Of a stretch of DNA of 64,000 bases, positions 11,973 to 23,755 are shown one piece after another (position 1 is the first letter of the stretch; every line of letters begins with the position of its first letter). The notes beneath the pieces are model-generated. The model did not search any database. It was not told the DNA's origin and saw only the letters and a program-made list of their open reading frames with translations. A program made the translations under genes and the position numbers. Source of the DNA: Euborellia annulipes (taxonomy: Eukaryota; Arthropoda; Insecta; Dermaptera; Anisolabididae); the NCBI GenBank assembly GCA_023213315.1, contig JAKCPI010005698.1:124001-188000 (forward strand). The letters are read 5' to 3'.

Positions 11973-12094
11973 TATTTAATGGGAAGAGATGAAATGAAGG
12001 GGTTGTCTTGATATACGCACAATCACAAACACTAGCACAATGTTAACACTTCACTTTCTCAAAAACAACTAATGAAGGAGATGTCGACCAGACT
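11973..12094 (-). promoter_or_regulatory. Possible minus-strand promoter and 5' UTR exon
   Basis: Read on the minus strand, an inverted CCAAT (about 12144) and a CRE-like TTACGTCA (about 12110) precede an arthropod-style initiator TTCAGTC, with +1 near 12094. A 122-base non-coding stretch follows, with TGTGCTAGTGTTTGTGATTG. It ends at a strong splice donor, A|GTGAGT (intron from 11972 leftward). I could not find the next exon within the window. All of this is inferred from signals alone. Confidence 0.35.
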
Positions 12095-12199
12095 GAACCG
12101 CTTGTTGAGTGACGTAACAATTTTCTCGGCTTCTGATTGGTCAAAGCCCTTCTTGTTGTTACCTTATCCCGCCAAGGAAAAAGGGATCCCGCCAATATT

Positions 12200-13343
12200 A
12201 TTCATTAATAATTCTTTTTTATTATAATTAAAATATATAACTATTAAAAGAATAAAAAAAATTAAATTTTCAATTCAAAAATAAATAATTCATTTTTTGA
12301 TGAATATAAATAAAATGTTTTATTTGATATGGCAATTTGAATATATGTATTTGATTATTTATCTTAACAAACTTTGATGACATCTCGTTAATTATTTCAA
12401 TAACCTATTTCTAAACAATCGAGACCGGTTTGGAGAATGACGTCATCTATTGTTTCTCAGGAGGAATTAAAGAAAATAAATATATTTTTATATTCCACAA
12501 ATTAATAAAGCATTAAAATAATTTTTAGTAGGTTGAAAAATCTGGTAGAACTGTCGCACATATAAATTAAGAAGATATTTATCTCAGGCTGATTAGTGCT
12601 GCGACCCTGTGGGGACTTTTAGAATTATAAGTATAATTTTTAAAGTTTCCACAAGAGTGCAGCACAAATCAGATATTTTATTCAATTATAAAGACTTTCT
12701 CTATATACAATATATAATTTATATGATAAATTACCAATGAATAATATACCCGGAGATCAAAAACAGAGAGGAGGTTGTTTTTTTTTGGCTATTATTACAC
12801 AGATTTTACTATTATACAATAATACTGAAAAACGAAATTCGTAGAGCTATATAGCCTATTTTCTAAAATAAAAAAGGTTTTAAGGTAATTTGGCCCAGAA
12901 TAAATATTTAACTAGAAAATATTGGTTTTAACATTTGAGAAAGAAAAAATACTTTAACTATTAAATTTACAAGCATTGACTGCTTACTCCTCTATTTTTA
13001 TATCAGAGAAAATTTATTTATTTAATATTCTGTAAGTATTATACGTACTAATTATATTTTGTTTTATGAAGAGTACGCATTTCCGCACACGTCATCTCTC
13101 CTTGAAATTACTTAAATTAGATAACTCCTACTTCTATTTCTATTCGGACATTTTTTTCTATCTAAATTATGATAAGAAGAATGAACCAAATGAGATCATC
13201 AAACAGAGAGGCCTTGAATTAATTTAATTTCAAATGCTAATTATTATATTAATACATTCAGGGCACCTGCTGGATTTTTTCAGAGAAAGAATGTACTTAG
13301 GGAAAGAGTGAATTCAGCCGGAGGGAAAACTTTTTCCAATATT

Positions 13344-13374
<31 letters not shown>

Positions 13375-14634
13375 GACGGATTTAATAACCAACCATTCGT
13401 GTAGACAAATTGATCGCAAAGAAATCATTCAAATTATAAAATCCATAAGAAGAGGAAATTTTATTTGATACGGATCATTCATTTTGAAATTAGTCAATGT
13501 TTTGGAGTTATTTATGGAGTTCAAAAATTTTGCGCTTTACTGATGATGTAAGTAGAAATTCACCTTGGAGGCGGGGAGGGGGAACTCGAAATTCAGGTAA
13601 ATAAAACAATTTCATCTTAATATTTCCAAATAAAAAAAAAATATTTATTTTGAGGAAAAAAAAAGTAGGAAAATTTTGCCCTCGAATTAGTGCTTAAAAA
13701 ATATGAGTTTCTCACGATTATTGATGATTCGTGTCTGAAACATCTAATTTCTACAGTACTTCATAAGTACGAACAATCAATCCGACCTTAAAAAATGTTT
13801 CATTTACAAAAGATTCCCCAACCTTGAGATAAGCTATTCGTTGAATGTAGGACAAAAGTTTAAAAAAAAAATCATTTAATAATTTATAGATTATGAAATA
13901 TCGATTTCTTCTATCTTGACATTCACATTCATTATTCTTTTATACTCATTTCTAACATTTGAAAAAAAAAAAAAAAATTATTACATTTTATTAATGAACC
14001 TCTCCCACACTCTTTTCTTTCAACTGGAGAGAGAAGAGAAAATGGATGGTGATGCCATCAAGCGGCGAAATTGAAAACTAACAAAAGTTGCGCCATTATT
14101 TAATTTGTATCTAAAAGATAAAGTAAATTTAGATATTGATTTCTCTCTAAAATACAATTAAAATAAAATAAAGATTTTTGAAGAATAGAAATATAAAACA
14201 TAACTCAAGTCCTTTCTCATCGTAGAAAAAACTAAAGCTACATGTTTATCTTAATATCAATATAAACTAAAACTGATTATTGGATAAATTTCATTATACA
14301 ATAATTGGGTGAGGGGGAGAATAGAGAAAGGGGGGCTAGAAACTCAGTAAATAAAAGGTGATTTACACCTTTACAATAGTCTGCAACACGTAATCCAAAG
14401 GAAAAGTCTGACGGACACTAAATGTAAGAGATTTTCATTAGAAATGGCCTTGCAAAACGTGCAAAAATTAACAGATACGATCTCACCATAATATCATTCA
14501 GACAACTACAGTATGGTAAAGAGGCTGTGACTGGGATGCAGATACAAAATTCACATAATAATAAAAAAAACATGCCGATGGCCAGCGGCGATACAACTTC
14601 AAGATCAAACAGTGAAAAAGCGGCTAAGTTTGTA
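12200..14634. other. No recognisable gene
   Basis: AT-rich with long A runs (13347-13369, 13963-13977). No assignable repeat or exon. The frame at 14418-14660 runs into the MITE below and is a by-product. Confidence 0.5.
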
Positions 14635-14844
14635 CAGTGAAAGACAATATTAAGTCCCACCCATGCGTTTTCTACTTGTGATTATTTCATTCTTTTTATA
14701 AAAGAAAATGATAATCTTTATTGGAAATTTTCTAGGTTTGAATAATGAAAGTTTCCATGAAAAAATATATAATATTTTTTTAAAAACAATGAAATAATCA
14801 CATGAAGAAAAAAAATGGGTGGGACTTAATATTGTCTCTCACTT
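14635..14844. mobile_element. TA-inserting ~200-bp MITE, copy 1
   Basis: Begins CAGTGAAAGACAATATTAAG after TA. The two arms are complementary (CCCACCCATGCGTTTTCTAC against GTAG...CGCATGGGTGGG). CAGT termini and TA target sites are typical of Tc1/mariner. The right end is eroded (CACTTTTC in place of CACTGTAC). Seven further copies follow in the window. Confidence 0.75.
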
Positions 14845-15021
14845 TTCTTGTTTTTGCAGGTTTGGGTGTCTTGAAAATCTTAACACATCAGGAAGAAATC
14901 TTTGAGTTATCATAAACGAAAGACTTTTCCCAGTGAAATATAATATAGATATTTCAAAAAGTACTTAAATGGACTCCAGAGACGCCAAAAGTGTAGTGGT
15001 ATGGCGAGGACGGGGTACAAT

Positions 15022-15177
15022 ATGAAGCTCCTTGGACGACAACAAAGAAGAGCACCTAGGATGACTTGGCTTCACCGGAGAGATGAGACCGGGCTTGGCC
15101 TATCGGAGACAACAGCATTGGATATGGTGAAGTGGAGAGGCAAAGTGAGGACCGCCGACCCCTCACCACGGGAATAA
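15022..15177 (+). pseudogene. RTE/jockey-type LINE ORF2 C-terminus, 5'-truncated
   Basis: The frame reads through RRAPRMTWLHRRDETGLGLS, then a WRGKVRTADP motif and a stop at 15175-15177. Tails of the form R.TW...D...GL......A.DR..WR..V...DP are typical of the end of reverse-transcriptase ORFs in non-LTR elements. Two more tails of the same family lie at 19509-19643 and 40245-40350. Only the extreme 3' end was retained, as expected for aborted target-primed reverse transcription. The upstream part is not recognisable. Confidence 0.65.
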
Positions 15178-15399
15178 TCAGGCGGAGAAAGAAGAAGAAG
15201 ATTTAAATGGGCTTCAGAGACTAGTTAAAAATGACGAAATTTTTTTTTATTTTTTTCTCTGACTAACCGTCATAGAAGTGGCGAAACTCTGATTACGTTC
15301 ATATCTATATTTTTCCTTCATTAATGTTCAAAGTCCCCTGGTAACCATCGGAATATTATCGGTAGTATCGGTATCGGTATATTATAATCGTATGCAACG

Positions 15400-15960
15400 G
15401 GATATTATTATATATATATATGCGAAGATAAGTTTTAGCTCAGGGGCCCACATGGAGCCGCCCTAGCTTGGGACTGGCAGTACTTCTGTTCTTTGCATGT
15501 CAGACCCTTCTATATTTTCAGAGATACAGCTGTTGGTATTACACCGTTTGCTATGAGAATTTAACGATTGTCAGTAGTTGTGTTTTGTTGCTGACATTGA
15601 ATGTTTTCAACCGACATTGTGATTTATTGGCCAAGTGTACTGTGTGTTAAACATGCCGCACGTATTTATACATACCATATCAATATACTCAGCACATGCG
15701 GCATGTTTAAACGATACAGTACAGTACAGTACACTTGGCCAACAAATTACAATGTCAGTTGAAAACATTGAATGTCAACAACAAAACACAACTGACTGTT
15801 GACAATCATTAAATTCTCATAGCAAACGGTGTAGTACCAACAGCTGTATCTCTGGACAAATTAAAAATTGGACACATGTTATATGGAATTTTTATTCTAT
15901 TTCGTCTATACGACCTCCCTCTAAAATTTTACCTTTCCTCCTGAAACACTCTGTATATAT
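15400..15960. repeat. Foldback element related to mariner
   Basis: Arms at about 15519-15640 and 15720-15858 are reverse complements (GAGATACAGCTGTTGGTA..., GCTATGAGAATTTAA, TTGGCCAAGTGTACTG). The right flank contains TGTTATATGGAATTTTTATT, CGACCTCCC and GAAACACTCTGT. In my recollection such sequence belongs to terminal regions of DUF4817-type mariner-like elements. The centre is a loop of GCATGTT/AACATGC palindromes. The frame at 15468-15650 is not a gene. Confidence 0.55.
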
Positions 15961-15969
15961 ATATATATA

Positions 15970-17325
15970 TATATAATCGTTAAATGGCCGAAAAGAAAAA
16001 AAAATCTTCAATATTTTATTCTCCAATATTTTTTTTTAAATATTTAATTTAGAAAAACTAATCCTTAAGCTACACTATAATTTATATTGAAAATATAATT
16101 TGAATAAAATTGATTTAATTTGAAATTTTATCAAGTTTCGATTTAGTCTAGTTTTTGATATTGATCCTTTGGTAAAAACACTTGTCGTCTCTTCTATTAA
16201 ATATAATATAAGTTAAATACGTCACTCAGAGATTAAGATAATGAATTAATAAGTAGCCTACTCTCTTTTTTTTTCTATTTGTCCTTGATTCCCTTGTGGG
16301 GAGATGATTTATTCATCTTTTTTTCTCAAACACCGTCCAACCAGATGACCTATCGTCGAAAAAAACGCCCCTTGATTGAATGATTGTCTCTAGAAAGAAA
16401 TATATCAAAGATAATTAAATTTTTATAGGGCCACGTAGTCCTTTCTACAGTATATTCACTTCTCTTTGTTTTCTTCTAAACTGATATCAATAATATTAAA
16501 TAAATAAATGAATAACAAAATCATTTCAAAATATATCTATAATATATAGGCCCCTATGTATTTTTTATTTTGCCCTCTCAGCTGCTAGGGGTTTATTGTT
16601 TATTGTATAAGATTTACAGTATTAATATATATCTTTAAATATATTTACCGATATTTTTTGGAATTCTAAGCAAATCTTAATTAGAATCCGAGCTCTGAAA
16701 TGTACTATACCGTCCAACACTCTGATTTGTCGGGGCCAATTATAAATATATATAATACAATAATAATAATATTTGGGTTTGACAAGTGATTTTCAAACGT
16801 TTTGTTTAATGACTCACTCTTAGAATAATGTAAACTTAAATCCATATATGTGTAAAGGGATCGCATACAGTGCCGGATTACGCATTAGGCAGAGTAGACA
16901 ATCGCCAGATTACCCATTAGGCAGAAGGGCCCGGCAATATTAAAATTTTTTAATTTTAAAATGCCTTGAAAATAAGAAAAAAAAAGATTTTTATCTGTTT
17001 TATTATTAAAAATACAAAAACATCTTATCTCTACCTTAAGAAAATTGTCCGATTTAAGCCATTTGGATAAACCAACTAGATCCCCCCCCATTTATAAACA
17101 TTTTAAAATTATATGTTTTATTCAATAAGAAATGGTTTATTAAAATTTTTAAAATGAATATAAATTTCGATTTTTTCACGAGCCCCGTAAGGACATTTAG
17201 AACTTTTCGGGAGGGGGCGGGAGATTCTAAAATTGTTGTGTAATAAAATCATATTGGTAAAATTATTAGCTGACAGGGCCCCGAGATTTCGACTGTCTTA
17301 AAGGCCTCCATCTTATCGCACATGC
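15970..17325. other. No recognisable gene
   Basis: AT-rich; begins with a (TA)n tract (15951-15975). No repeat family match or exon signal recognised. Confidence 0.45.
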
Positions 17326-17329
17326 CCTT

Positions 17330-17800
17330 AAATCAAGAGTGACTTGGGAATAGCTGTATTTTGTAAAAGATGGATACCAGGACAATTAGGAATAAAAATT
17401 AATGAAGATGCAAACCAACTAGCCTAGAATAGAGCCAAATATCACTCTCATTGAGTCTGAACTGGCATATAGAACTCCTGTGCTAGCAACAAGATAAACT
17501 TAAAAATCCTTCCTGGCGGACGGGCCTGGCAAGAAGAAAAGACAACAGCCACCAAGATCAATGTTGTTAAGCAACGTCAAGCGGTGGTGGAAACAAGACT
17601 GATGAACTGCAGAAGTCATCGATACATGTATTTAAATAATTTTTTTCTTTCTTTTGAATGTGCCCTTGCTAATAACTGCTCTTCTAAAAGGACACTAAAA
17701 ATAAACATTCAAAGAATATTGCAGATTTGAGAGTCTTTTCAATCTGACAAAAGAAACAGAAGAACGCATTGTGTGCGAATGCATTGCAAAAAATAATGTT
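17330..17800 (+). pseudogene. Degraded RNase H / C-terminal region of a non-LTR element
   Basis: Pieces in shifting frames resemble the RNase H domain and tail of jockey/I-type retrotransposon polyproteins: a WIPGQLGI..NEDANQLA segment near 17370-17430 (usual form W.PGH.GI.GNE.AD.LA), then a KRQAVVETRLM-like stretch and TEERIVCEC near 17755-17785 (usual form E...H.L..C). Several stops and frameshifts separate them. It is non-functional. Confidence 0.5.
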
Positions 17801-17880
17801 ATTATCTTTTAAACGACTCACTGCCCCAAAAAATTTCGATAAACAGACTGACGAAATTCAAAAAACAATTTTATTCTAAC

Positions 17881-18006
17881 AAGACTGTCAGTGTTTTTTA
17901 TTGATGAGGCCAAACATCTCATGGCCCCCGGGAATCGAACCTAGGATTCCCGGGGGCCATGGGATGTTTGGCCTCATCAACAAAAAACACTCACAGTCTT
18001 GTTAAA
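17881..18006. repeat. Perfect hairpin derived from a tRNA-SINE fragment
   Basis: Arms of about 55 bp include GATGAGGCCAAACATC and CATGGCCCCCGGGAATC. They meet around ATCGAACCTAGGATT. The right arm matches the 3' part of the SINE at 23380-23520 (GGCCATGGGATGTTTGGCCT), so this is two head-to-head SINE fragments. Confidence 0.6.
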
Positions 18007-18418
18007 TATATCTATGACTAGTTAGGTCCGAATCGAGGTATTTTGAATACTATTATCTTATTCAAATATATAGATCTCGAAAAATATTTAGCTAATTTTA
18101 TTCTATTCTTTGATTAGTCCAATAGACAGTTTTTTTGTCCCAAATATATTTATTTACGTTGATCCTCTCTTCCTGTCTATCATTCAATATTTATTTACTA
18201 TCCGGACGGTTTGGAGGCTACACAACATCCATTTTCAAGGTTGTCAAAGTACAGTTCCTGTCTGCTGCCTGCAATAAGGACATAAGAATAACACATGTTG
18301 ATTTACTATAGCACCTATACATTTATTGAGTGTCACCAAGATTCACATAGTAAATGCTGCCACTCGATTACATGAAACAGGAACTGACGGCCTTTGTCCT
18401 GAAGATGGGTGGTGTGTA

Positions 18419-18598
18419 CAGTGAGGGACAATATTAAGTCCCATCCATGCGTTTTCCACATGTGATTATTTCATTGTTTTTGAAAAAATAATGGAAAATC
18501 TCATGGTTCCAACCTAGAAAATTTCCAATAAAGATTTTCATTTCCTTTTATAAAAACAAAGAAATATTCACATGTAGAAAACGCATGGGCGGGACTTA
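18419..18598. mobile_element. TA-inserting MITE, copy 2 (truncated)
   Basis: Begins CAGTGAGGGACAATATTAAG after TA. It ends inside the right arm (CGCATGGGCGGGACTTA) without the final CACTG. It interrupts sequence starting CTGAAGATGG at 18401, itself a truncated hammerhead-core repeat. Confidence 0.7.
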
Positions 18599-18645
18599 TG
18601 AACAGACTATTAACAATTCTACTTGCTAAAAAACCTCTAATGGAA

Positions 18646-18679
18646 CTGAAGATGGCATGATTAAATAGGCCGAAACGTT
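18646..18679 (+). ncRNA. Hammerhead-like core (CTGAAGA ... GAAACGTT)
   Basis: CTGAAGA, T, GGC...GCC closing a stem II with an AT-rich loop, then GAAACGTTT. The tetranucleotide after GAA is ACGT and the next base is T, an allowed cleavage-site base. Helix I is not evident. Confidence 0.5.
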
Positions 18680-19508
18680 TGCGAAAAAGGAGTTTAATTT
18701 AATAGAGGCTGCATCCCTCTTCAACCCTTAATTTTATTTTATTTTATTCAGATGTTGATGCTGACCTTTTTTCCATTGAATGTTTTGATGAGAATAAAGT
18801 TGAATCCTTTTCAAGCGTTGAATGGAGCCTAAAAATTAAAAAAAATATAGTAAAATAATAATTAATTGAATCTAATAATTATACTTATAATATTTTATTT
18901 TTTTAAAAAAGAGAAAATTTTACAAAAATTGGAAATAGTAAGTAAAGTGATATTTAAGATAAGAAAAAAAACAATTAATTTATTAATAACACATTTTTTA
19001 TATTCAAATATTGTTTTAATGGATAAAGGACATGCTTACAGGCCTGTGATATGGTGGGGAAAGTAAAAAATATGTGTGAATACTTTCCTTACCTAGACTT
19101 TTTTACTGCAAATCACATATAAACATACTCACACTCTTATTCATCAAAACTCCAAATAAATGAGAACTACAATTTGATATTTTGTAAAACGTAGGGGAAA
19201 TGAATGGCAATGCAATCTTACCAATATAAATTTATCTGCTAAGACCAGCTTGGGAAGTATTTTTCTTTTTTCCACACATACTATAAACACTGTACTGACA
19301 CTTCATTGATCTGTAAAAAAGAAATTTGTTGTTATTTAATTTATTATTTCTAATAGGCCTATAAATCCTAAAATTTTTGCATTACTGAATGGAGCCTAAA
19401 AATTTTAATTTTAATAAAAAAAGATAATAACAGTAATTTTCTGATTTTTCTTAATTTTCTGATATTTATTTAATAGTCATTCTATAAGACATTTGGAGAC
19501 AAAGCAGA

Positions 19509-19643
19509 GAAGCACCTAGGATGACTTGGCTTCATCGGGTCAAGAGAGATATGACCGAGGTTGGTCTGTCGGAGACAACAGCATTGGATAGGGTGGAGTG
19601 GAGAGGGATAATAAGGTCCGCCGACCCCGCACCGCGGGAATAA
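19509..19643 (+). pseudogene. LINE ORF2 C-terminus, second copy
   Basis: The frame contains APRMTWLHRVKRDMTEVGLS and WRGIIRSADPAPRE, with a stop at 19641-19643. It matches the fragment at 15022-15177 closely. Both are 3' tails of the same RTE/jockey-type family. No upstream coding sequence remains. Confidence 0.65.
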
Positions 19644-20310
19644 TAAGGGCGAGGACAATTAATTGATAAGAGGTTTGGGGAGAAATTAAGTGAATAGGAA
19701 CAAAATAGTTTTCTGATCATCGCCTATGGTTTCTAATACACAACTGGAACACACAAACACATAGCCAAAATAAATAAATTTGAAAATTCGGTGACAAAAT
19801 ATAAACATTTGTCTCGACGACGTTTTTATTTAGATTATACTAATTTGGGAAATATTTTTCTATATAACGCTATTACCGACACTAAAGTACCGCCTTATTT
19901 TTGTCTTAGCTCATCATATAAGACTTTATCTGCATAAGCCTATATACAAATTTGAGAAAACAACAATTTAGTTAAGAATTTTTGAAAAAACACATTAATA
20001 AACTTACATGAATGAATTAAAAAGAAATATATTTTAGAAATTAGTGAAAATGAAATGAAAAATAAATTAACTTTGATAATGACACATGTGAATAATAAAA
20101 TGGAACCTCAGAACTGAGCTGATGACGTCACTCAAAGCCTAACGGTCATTCAAATAAGATCTAATAATTAATTATTATACATTTTTTTTTTTTATTTTTT
20201 TTTTTAATGAAAATATAATTTAGTTATAATCAAAAATAATTTTTTATTACTCAAAACTCGCTATTTCCAATATTATTAATAAATTGATAATAATAAGAAT
20301 GAAAAAAAAA

Positions 20311-20405
20311 AGAGCATGAGATGGATTTGAACTCGAAACGTTTGGTAAAGTGAGAATGGAAAAAAAAATTTGTAGCATACTTAGCCAACTCAGCCACCAA
20401 TGCTT
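20311..20405 (-). tRNA. tRNA-like segment in left palindrome arm
   Basis: On the minus strand GGTGGCTGAGTTGGCTAAG resembles a tRNA 5' end with A box, and GAGTTCAAATCCAACTC a T arm with B box. A long A/T-rich middle replaces the anticodon arm. More likely a tRNA-derived SINE head or pseudogene than a working Ser/Leu tRNA. Confidence 0.4.
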
Positions 20406-21516
20406 TTAATAAAAATTAAAAAAATAGACCATATCAGTAACATCCAATGAAAGACGTATTAAAAAAAATATAATATTGTACATATGATATATCATTTTTT
20501 AATGCGTTTTTATGCTGATTAATAATTGATAATTAAAATTCCAATATCATGCATAGTTTTCAAATTATTCAATGGACAAACGTCACATTTTGAATGCCTT
20601 AATGTAATTAAAACAAAAACTTTATATAACATATGATACATGTACGTAATTCTTGAATTTCTCCCGATTCCAGAGAACTAAACCCCTTTTAATTATATGA
20701 TCGAATTTGGAAGTTATTGGCGATCAAAGTTAAGATTATTTTCGACCTTAATGGCATCAAAATTCAATTTTCTATATTATCGAAAAAATTTATTTATCTT
20801 TGTCTGATTAAAACCAAATTTTTACCAGAGATGTATAATTAAAAAATGAGTTTTTTTCTAAAGTTTCATTGAGATTGGTAAAGAAATAAATAAAATATTC
20901 ACTATTTTGTAAATTTAGTTTTAGAATTTGGTATCTCAAATAAAGCCTAGACACGGTTCACAGAGCGCTCTCTTTACCCATCCGGGATCCCGAATTCTAA
21001 AACTAAATTTACAAAATAGTGAATATTTTATTTATTTCTTTACCAATCTCAATGAAACTTTAGAAAAAAACTCATTTTTTAATTATACATCTCTGGTAAA
21101 AATTTGGTTTTAATCAGACAAAGATAAATAAATTTTTTCGATAATATAGAAAATTGAATTTTGATGCCATTAAGGTCGAAAGTAATCTTAACTTTGATCG
21201 CCAATAACTTCCAAATTCGATCATATAATTAAAAGGGGTTTAGTTCTCTGGAATCGGGAGAAATTCAAGAATTACGTACATGTATCATATGTTATATAAA
21301 GTTTTTGTTTTAATTACATTAAGGCATTCAAAATGTGACGTTTGTCCATTGAATAATTTGAAAACTATGCATGATATTGGAATTTTAATTATCAATTATT
21401 AATCAGCATAAAACGCATTAAAAAATGATATATCATATGTACAATATTATATTTTTTTTAATACGTCTTTCATTGGATGTTACTGATATGGTCTATTTTT
21501 TTAATTTTTATTAAAA

Positions 21517-21610
21517 GCATTGGTGGCTGAGTTGGCTAAGTATGCTACAAATTTTTTTTTCCATTCTCACTTTACCAAACGTGTCGAGTTCAAATCCAAC
21601 TCATGCTCTT
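21517..21610 (+). tRNA. tRNA-like segment in right palindrome arm
   Basis: Mirror copy of the segment at 20311-20405, with the same A-box and B-box-like blocks (GAGTTCAAATCC). It ends at the T run where the 661-bp repeat inserted. Probably a tRNA-derived pseudogene. Confidence 0.4.
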
Positions 21611-21615
21611 TTTTT

Positions 21616-22276
21616 ACTTTCTCTTACCTATGTATATATGTAATATATATATAGAGAGAAAGTATTGGATTCATGTCAAAAATTCGATGTCGAGATTTTG
21701 ATGAATCTTCACGTTTTGAGGTCCCCTGAATCCAAAAAAGTGGTTTTCGCGACATGGTCTGTCTGTGGGTGGGTGTGTGTGTGGATGTGTGTTCAATTTA
21801 AAGCATGAAGGAATTGAGCTATGAGGTTGAAATTTTATATTTAAGTAAAACACCCCCCGGGACAAGAAAAATAAGCTTTTAATCAAAATCGGCCAAAGAG
21901 TACTAGTACTTTACTGATGTACTTTTTCAGTTTTTTTCGATTTTCTCAAAATTTGCTCCAACGATTTTTTTTTAAATTCAAAAATCAATTATTTTTTAGA
22001 TGCTCTTTCAAATGTATATTCTCATTTTGCGATTGAAATCTTCTGAACACCACTTTACTCTTGTGTTTCATAGGAAAGATAGGAGAAATGGTTGCCATGA
22101 TAACAAAATATAAATATTTTCCCATACTTATAAATTTTTATCTGAATTCAAATGGACCGTACTATCGGGAACTAAATATATTTCGACACGAAAAATCTGG
22201 TGTGACAAGCACAGTACACAACTTTCGATTACCGAAGGTAAGAGAAAGTTGTGTGCTGTGCGCCAGTCACACCAGA
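21616..22276 (+). repeat. Dual-hairpin repeat inserted in the palindrome
   Basis: Starts with ACTTTCTC...GAGAAAGT, a 5' hairpin around a TA-rich loop. The body has CGCGACATGGTCTGTCTGTG and GTACTAGTACTTTACTGATG. It ends in the 3' hairpin ATCTGGTGTGACAAGC...GTCACACCAGAT (22195-22276). It splits a T run of the right palindrome arm, which fixes both ends of the family. Its open frames are by-products. Confidence 0.75.
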
Positions 22277-22898
22277 TTTTTTCATTCTTATTATTATCAA
22301 TTTATTAATAATATTGGAAATAGCGAGTTTTGAGTAATTAAAAATTATTTTTGATTATAACTAAATTATATTTTCATTAAAAAAAAAATAAAAAAAAAAT
22401 GTATAATAATTAATTATTAGATCTTATTTGAATGACCGTTAGGCTTTGAGTGACGTCATCAGCTCAGTTCTGAGGTTCCATTTTATTATTCACATGTGTC
22501 ATTATCAAAGTTAATTTATTTTTCATTTCATTTTCACTAATTTCTAAAATATATTTCTTTTTAATTCATTCATGTAAGTTTATTAATGTGTTTTTTCAAA
22601 AATTATTATATATATTATTATAAATTTCCTTTTATTTTTAATTCTAACTTATAATTTTATTCATCTTTTGTTCAAAAAAGAGAAAAAGGGTTTGTTGCAA
22701 AATGAAAAATAATTCCAATATACAGTATAAATAAACCAAAGCATCTCTATCTAAATTTACGTTGTCTGATATATTGTGAATATTTCCAAGAATTAACATT
22801 GTTGTCATATCTCTTCACTGGTATGCAATCGTCCTGTGTTGAATTGATTCAATTTGGCAACTCTGATGGTGTTCTTTGCAATCTCAATTCCCTCCAAA

Positions 22899-22935
22899 AT
22901 GGCTTCGCGTTCTAATAACAGTGCAATTACGTGGA
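22899..22935 (+). CDS. Candidate alternative first exon of the stomatin gene
   Basis: ATG in good context (CCAAAATGG) opens MASRSNNSAITW and ends with one spare base at a strong donor, A|GTGAGT (22936). The frame is also open upstream to another ATG at 22866, after a TGA. Exit phase 1 does not fit exon 34295 (a stop follows at once). It does fit the microexon at 39670, where A plus TG gives Met. That would make a ~286-residue isoform skipping exon 34295. No TATA box is close by. Inferred from signals only; it could belong to another transcript. Confidence 0.4.
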
Positions 22936-23279
22936 GTGAGTTTTTTTTATTTTAAGTGTTAATTTACATCGGCAGCTTGGATTCGACCATTTCATTTGTT
23001 CAATTACATGATCACCTATTTTTAAAGGTGAAAATTTTCATTATTCTTAATATTATTCTTTATTATTCAGCTAAATTAAAACCAAGCAAGGCACCAACAG
23101 GCATTTGCTTTCTTCTCATTAAAATTTTCAAATATTATTCCTGCCCCATCTCTCAGCTGAACAGGCACATACACACAGGGACAGGAAGTCAGCCCCTAGG
23201 ACTTTTTTAAAACCCTTTTCGGCTATTTATTAATATATTTTTAAAAATACATCTTGATTCTTTTCGGACTTTAATCTAA

Positions 23280-23520
23280 CAAAGCGGTGCATAAGTGGAA
23301 AAATTTTTCTTTAAAGTTTTTCACTTTGTTAGTGACCTGCACGACTAACTGCATATAAGGGAAAGTGAGTTTTATTGGTGTTGGCAGAGGGTCCGGTGGC
23401 CTGGTTTCAATGGACAGCACGCCAAAGCCCCGGAAAGGCTGGAGATCCTGGGTTCGATTCCCGGAGGCCATGGGATGTTTGGCCTCGCCAATAAATAACA
23501 CTCACATCTTTGTTAGATAT
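23280..23520 (+). repeat. tRNA-derived SINE (family C)
   Basis: Near 23390-23475 a tRNA-like head runs from TCCGGTGGCCTGGTTTC (A box) to GGGTTCGATTCCCGGAGGCC (B box and acceptor side). GGGATGTTTGGCCTCGCCA and AACACTCACATC follow. The outer AACAAAG / CTTTGTTAG repeats bracket it. The family also forms the hairpin at 17881-18006, and a worn copy lies at 59740-59905. Confidence 0.6.
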
Positions 23521-23755
23521 TATCTTTATTAAATAAATTTAATACTAATTAAATATATTAGAATATTATTCTTCCCAAATAATTCATATTTTGATAATAA
23601 AATGGCAAATATTAAAGTTAAATGACATTCCGGAAATAGAATGAATTTCCATGTTGATTTTATTTGTGTATGTCATCTCATTTTAATAAAAATAGTGATA
23701 TTATTGAAATCTCCGATGGCAACTTATGGAACACGGCTTTTTATTAACATTTAGC

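Larger units (their letters stand above)
19977..22604. repeat. Large near-perfect palindrome, arms 952 bp
   Basis: The left arm 19977-20928 is the reverse complement of 20993-22604 once a 661-bp insertion (21616-22276) is removed from the right arm. The spacer is only 64 bp (20929-20992). By eye the arms differ at a handful of positions (for example an A/G difference near 20740/21181 and one A-run indel). They include a CRE-like TGACGTCA site and a tRNA-like segment in each arm. No coding frame spans it. High identity implies a recent origin or ongoing gene conversion. Confidence 0.85.

Noticed and set aside
14045..14075. ATGGATGGTGATGCCATCAA as a possible start of a gene
   Set aside because: The frame stops after ten codons and no donor follows in phase.
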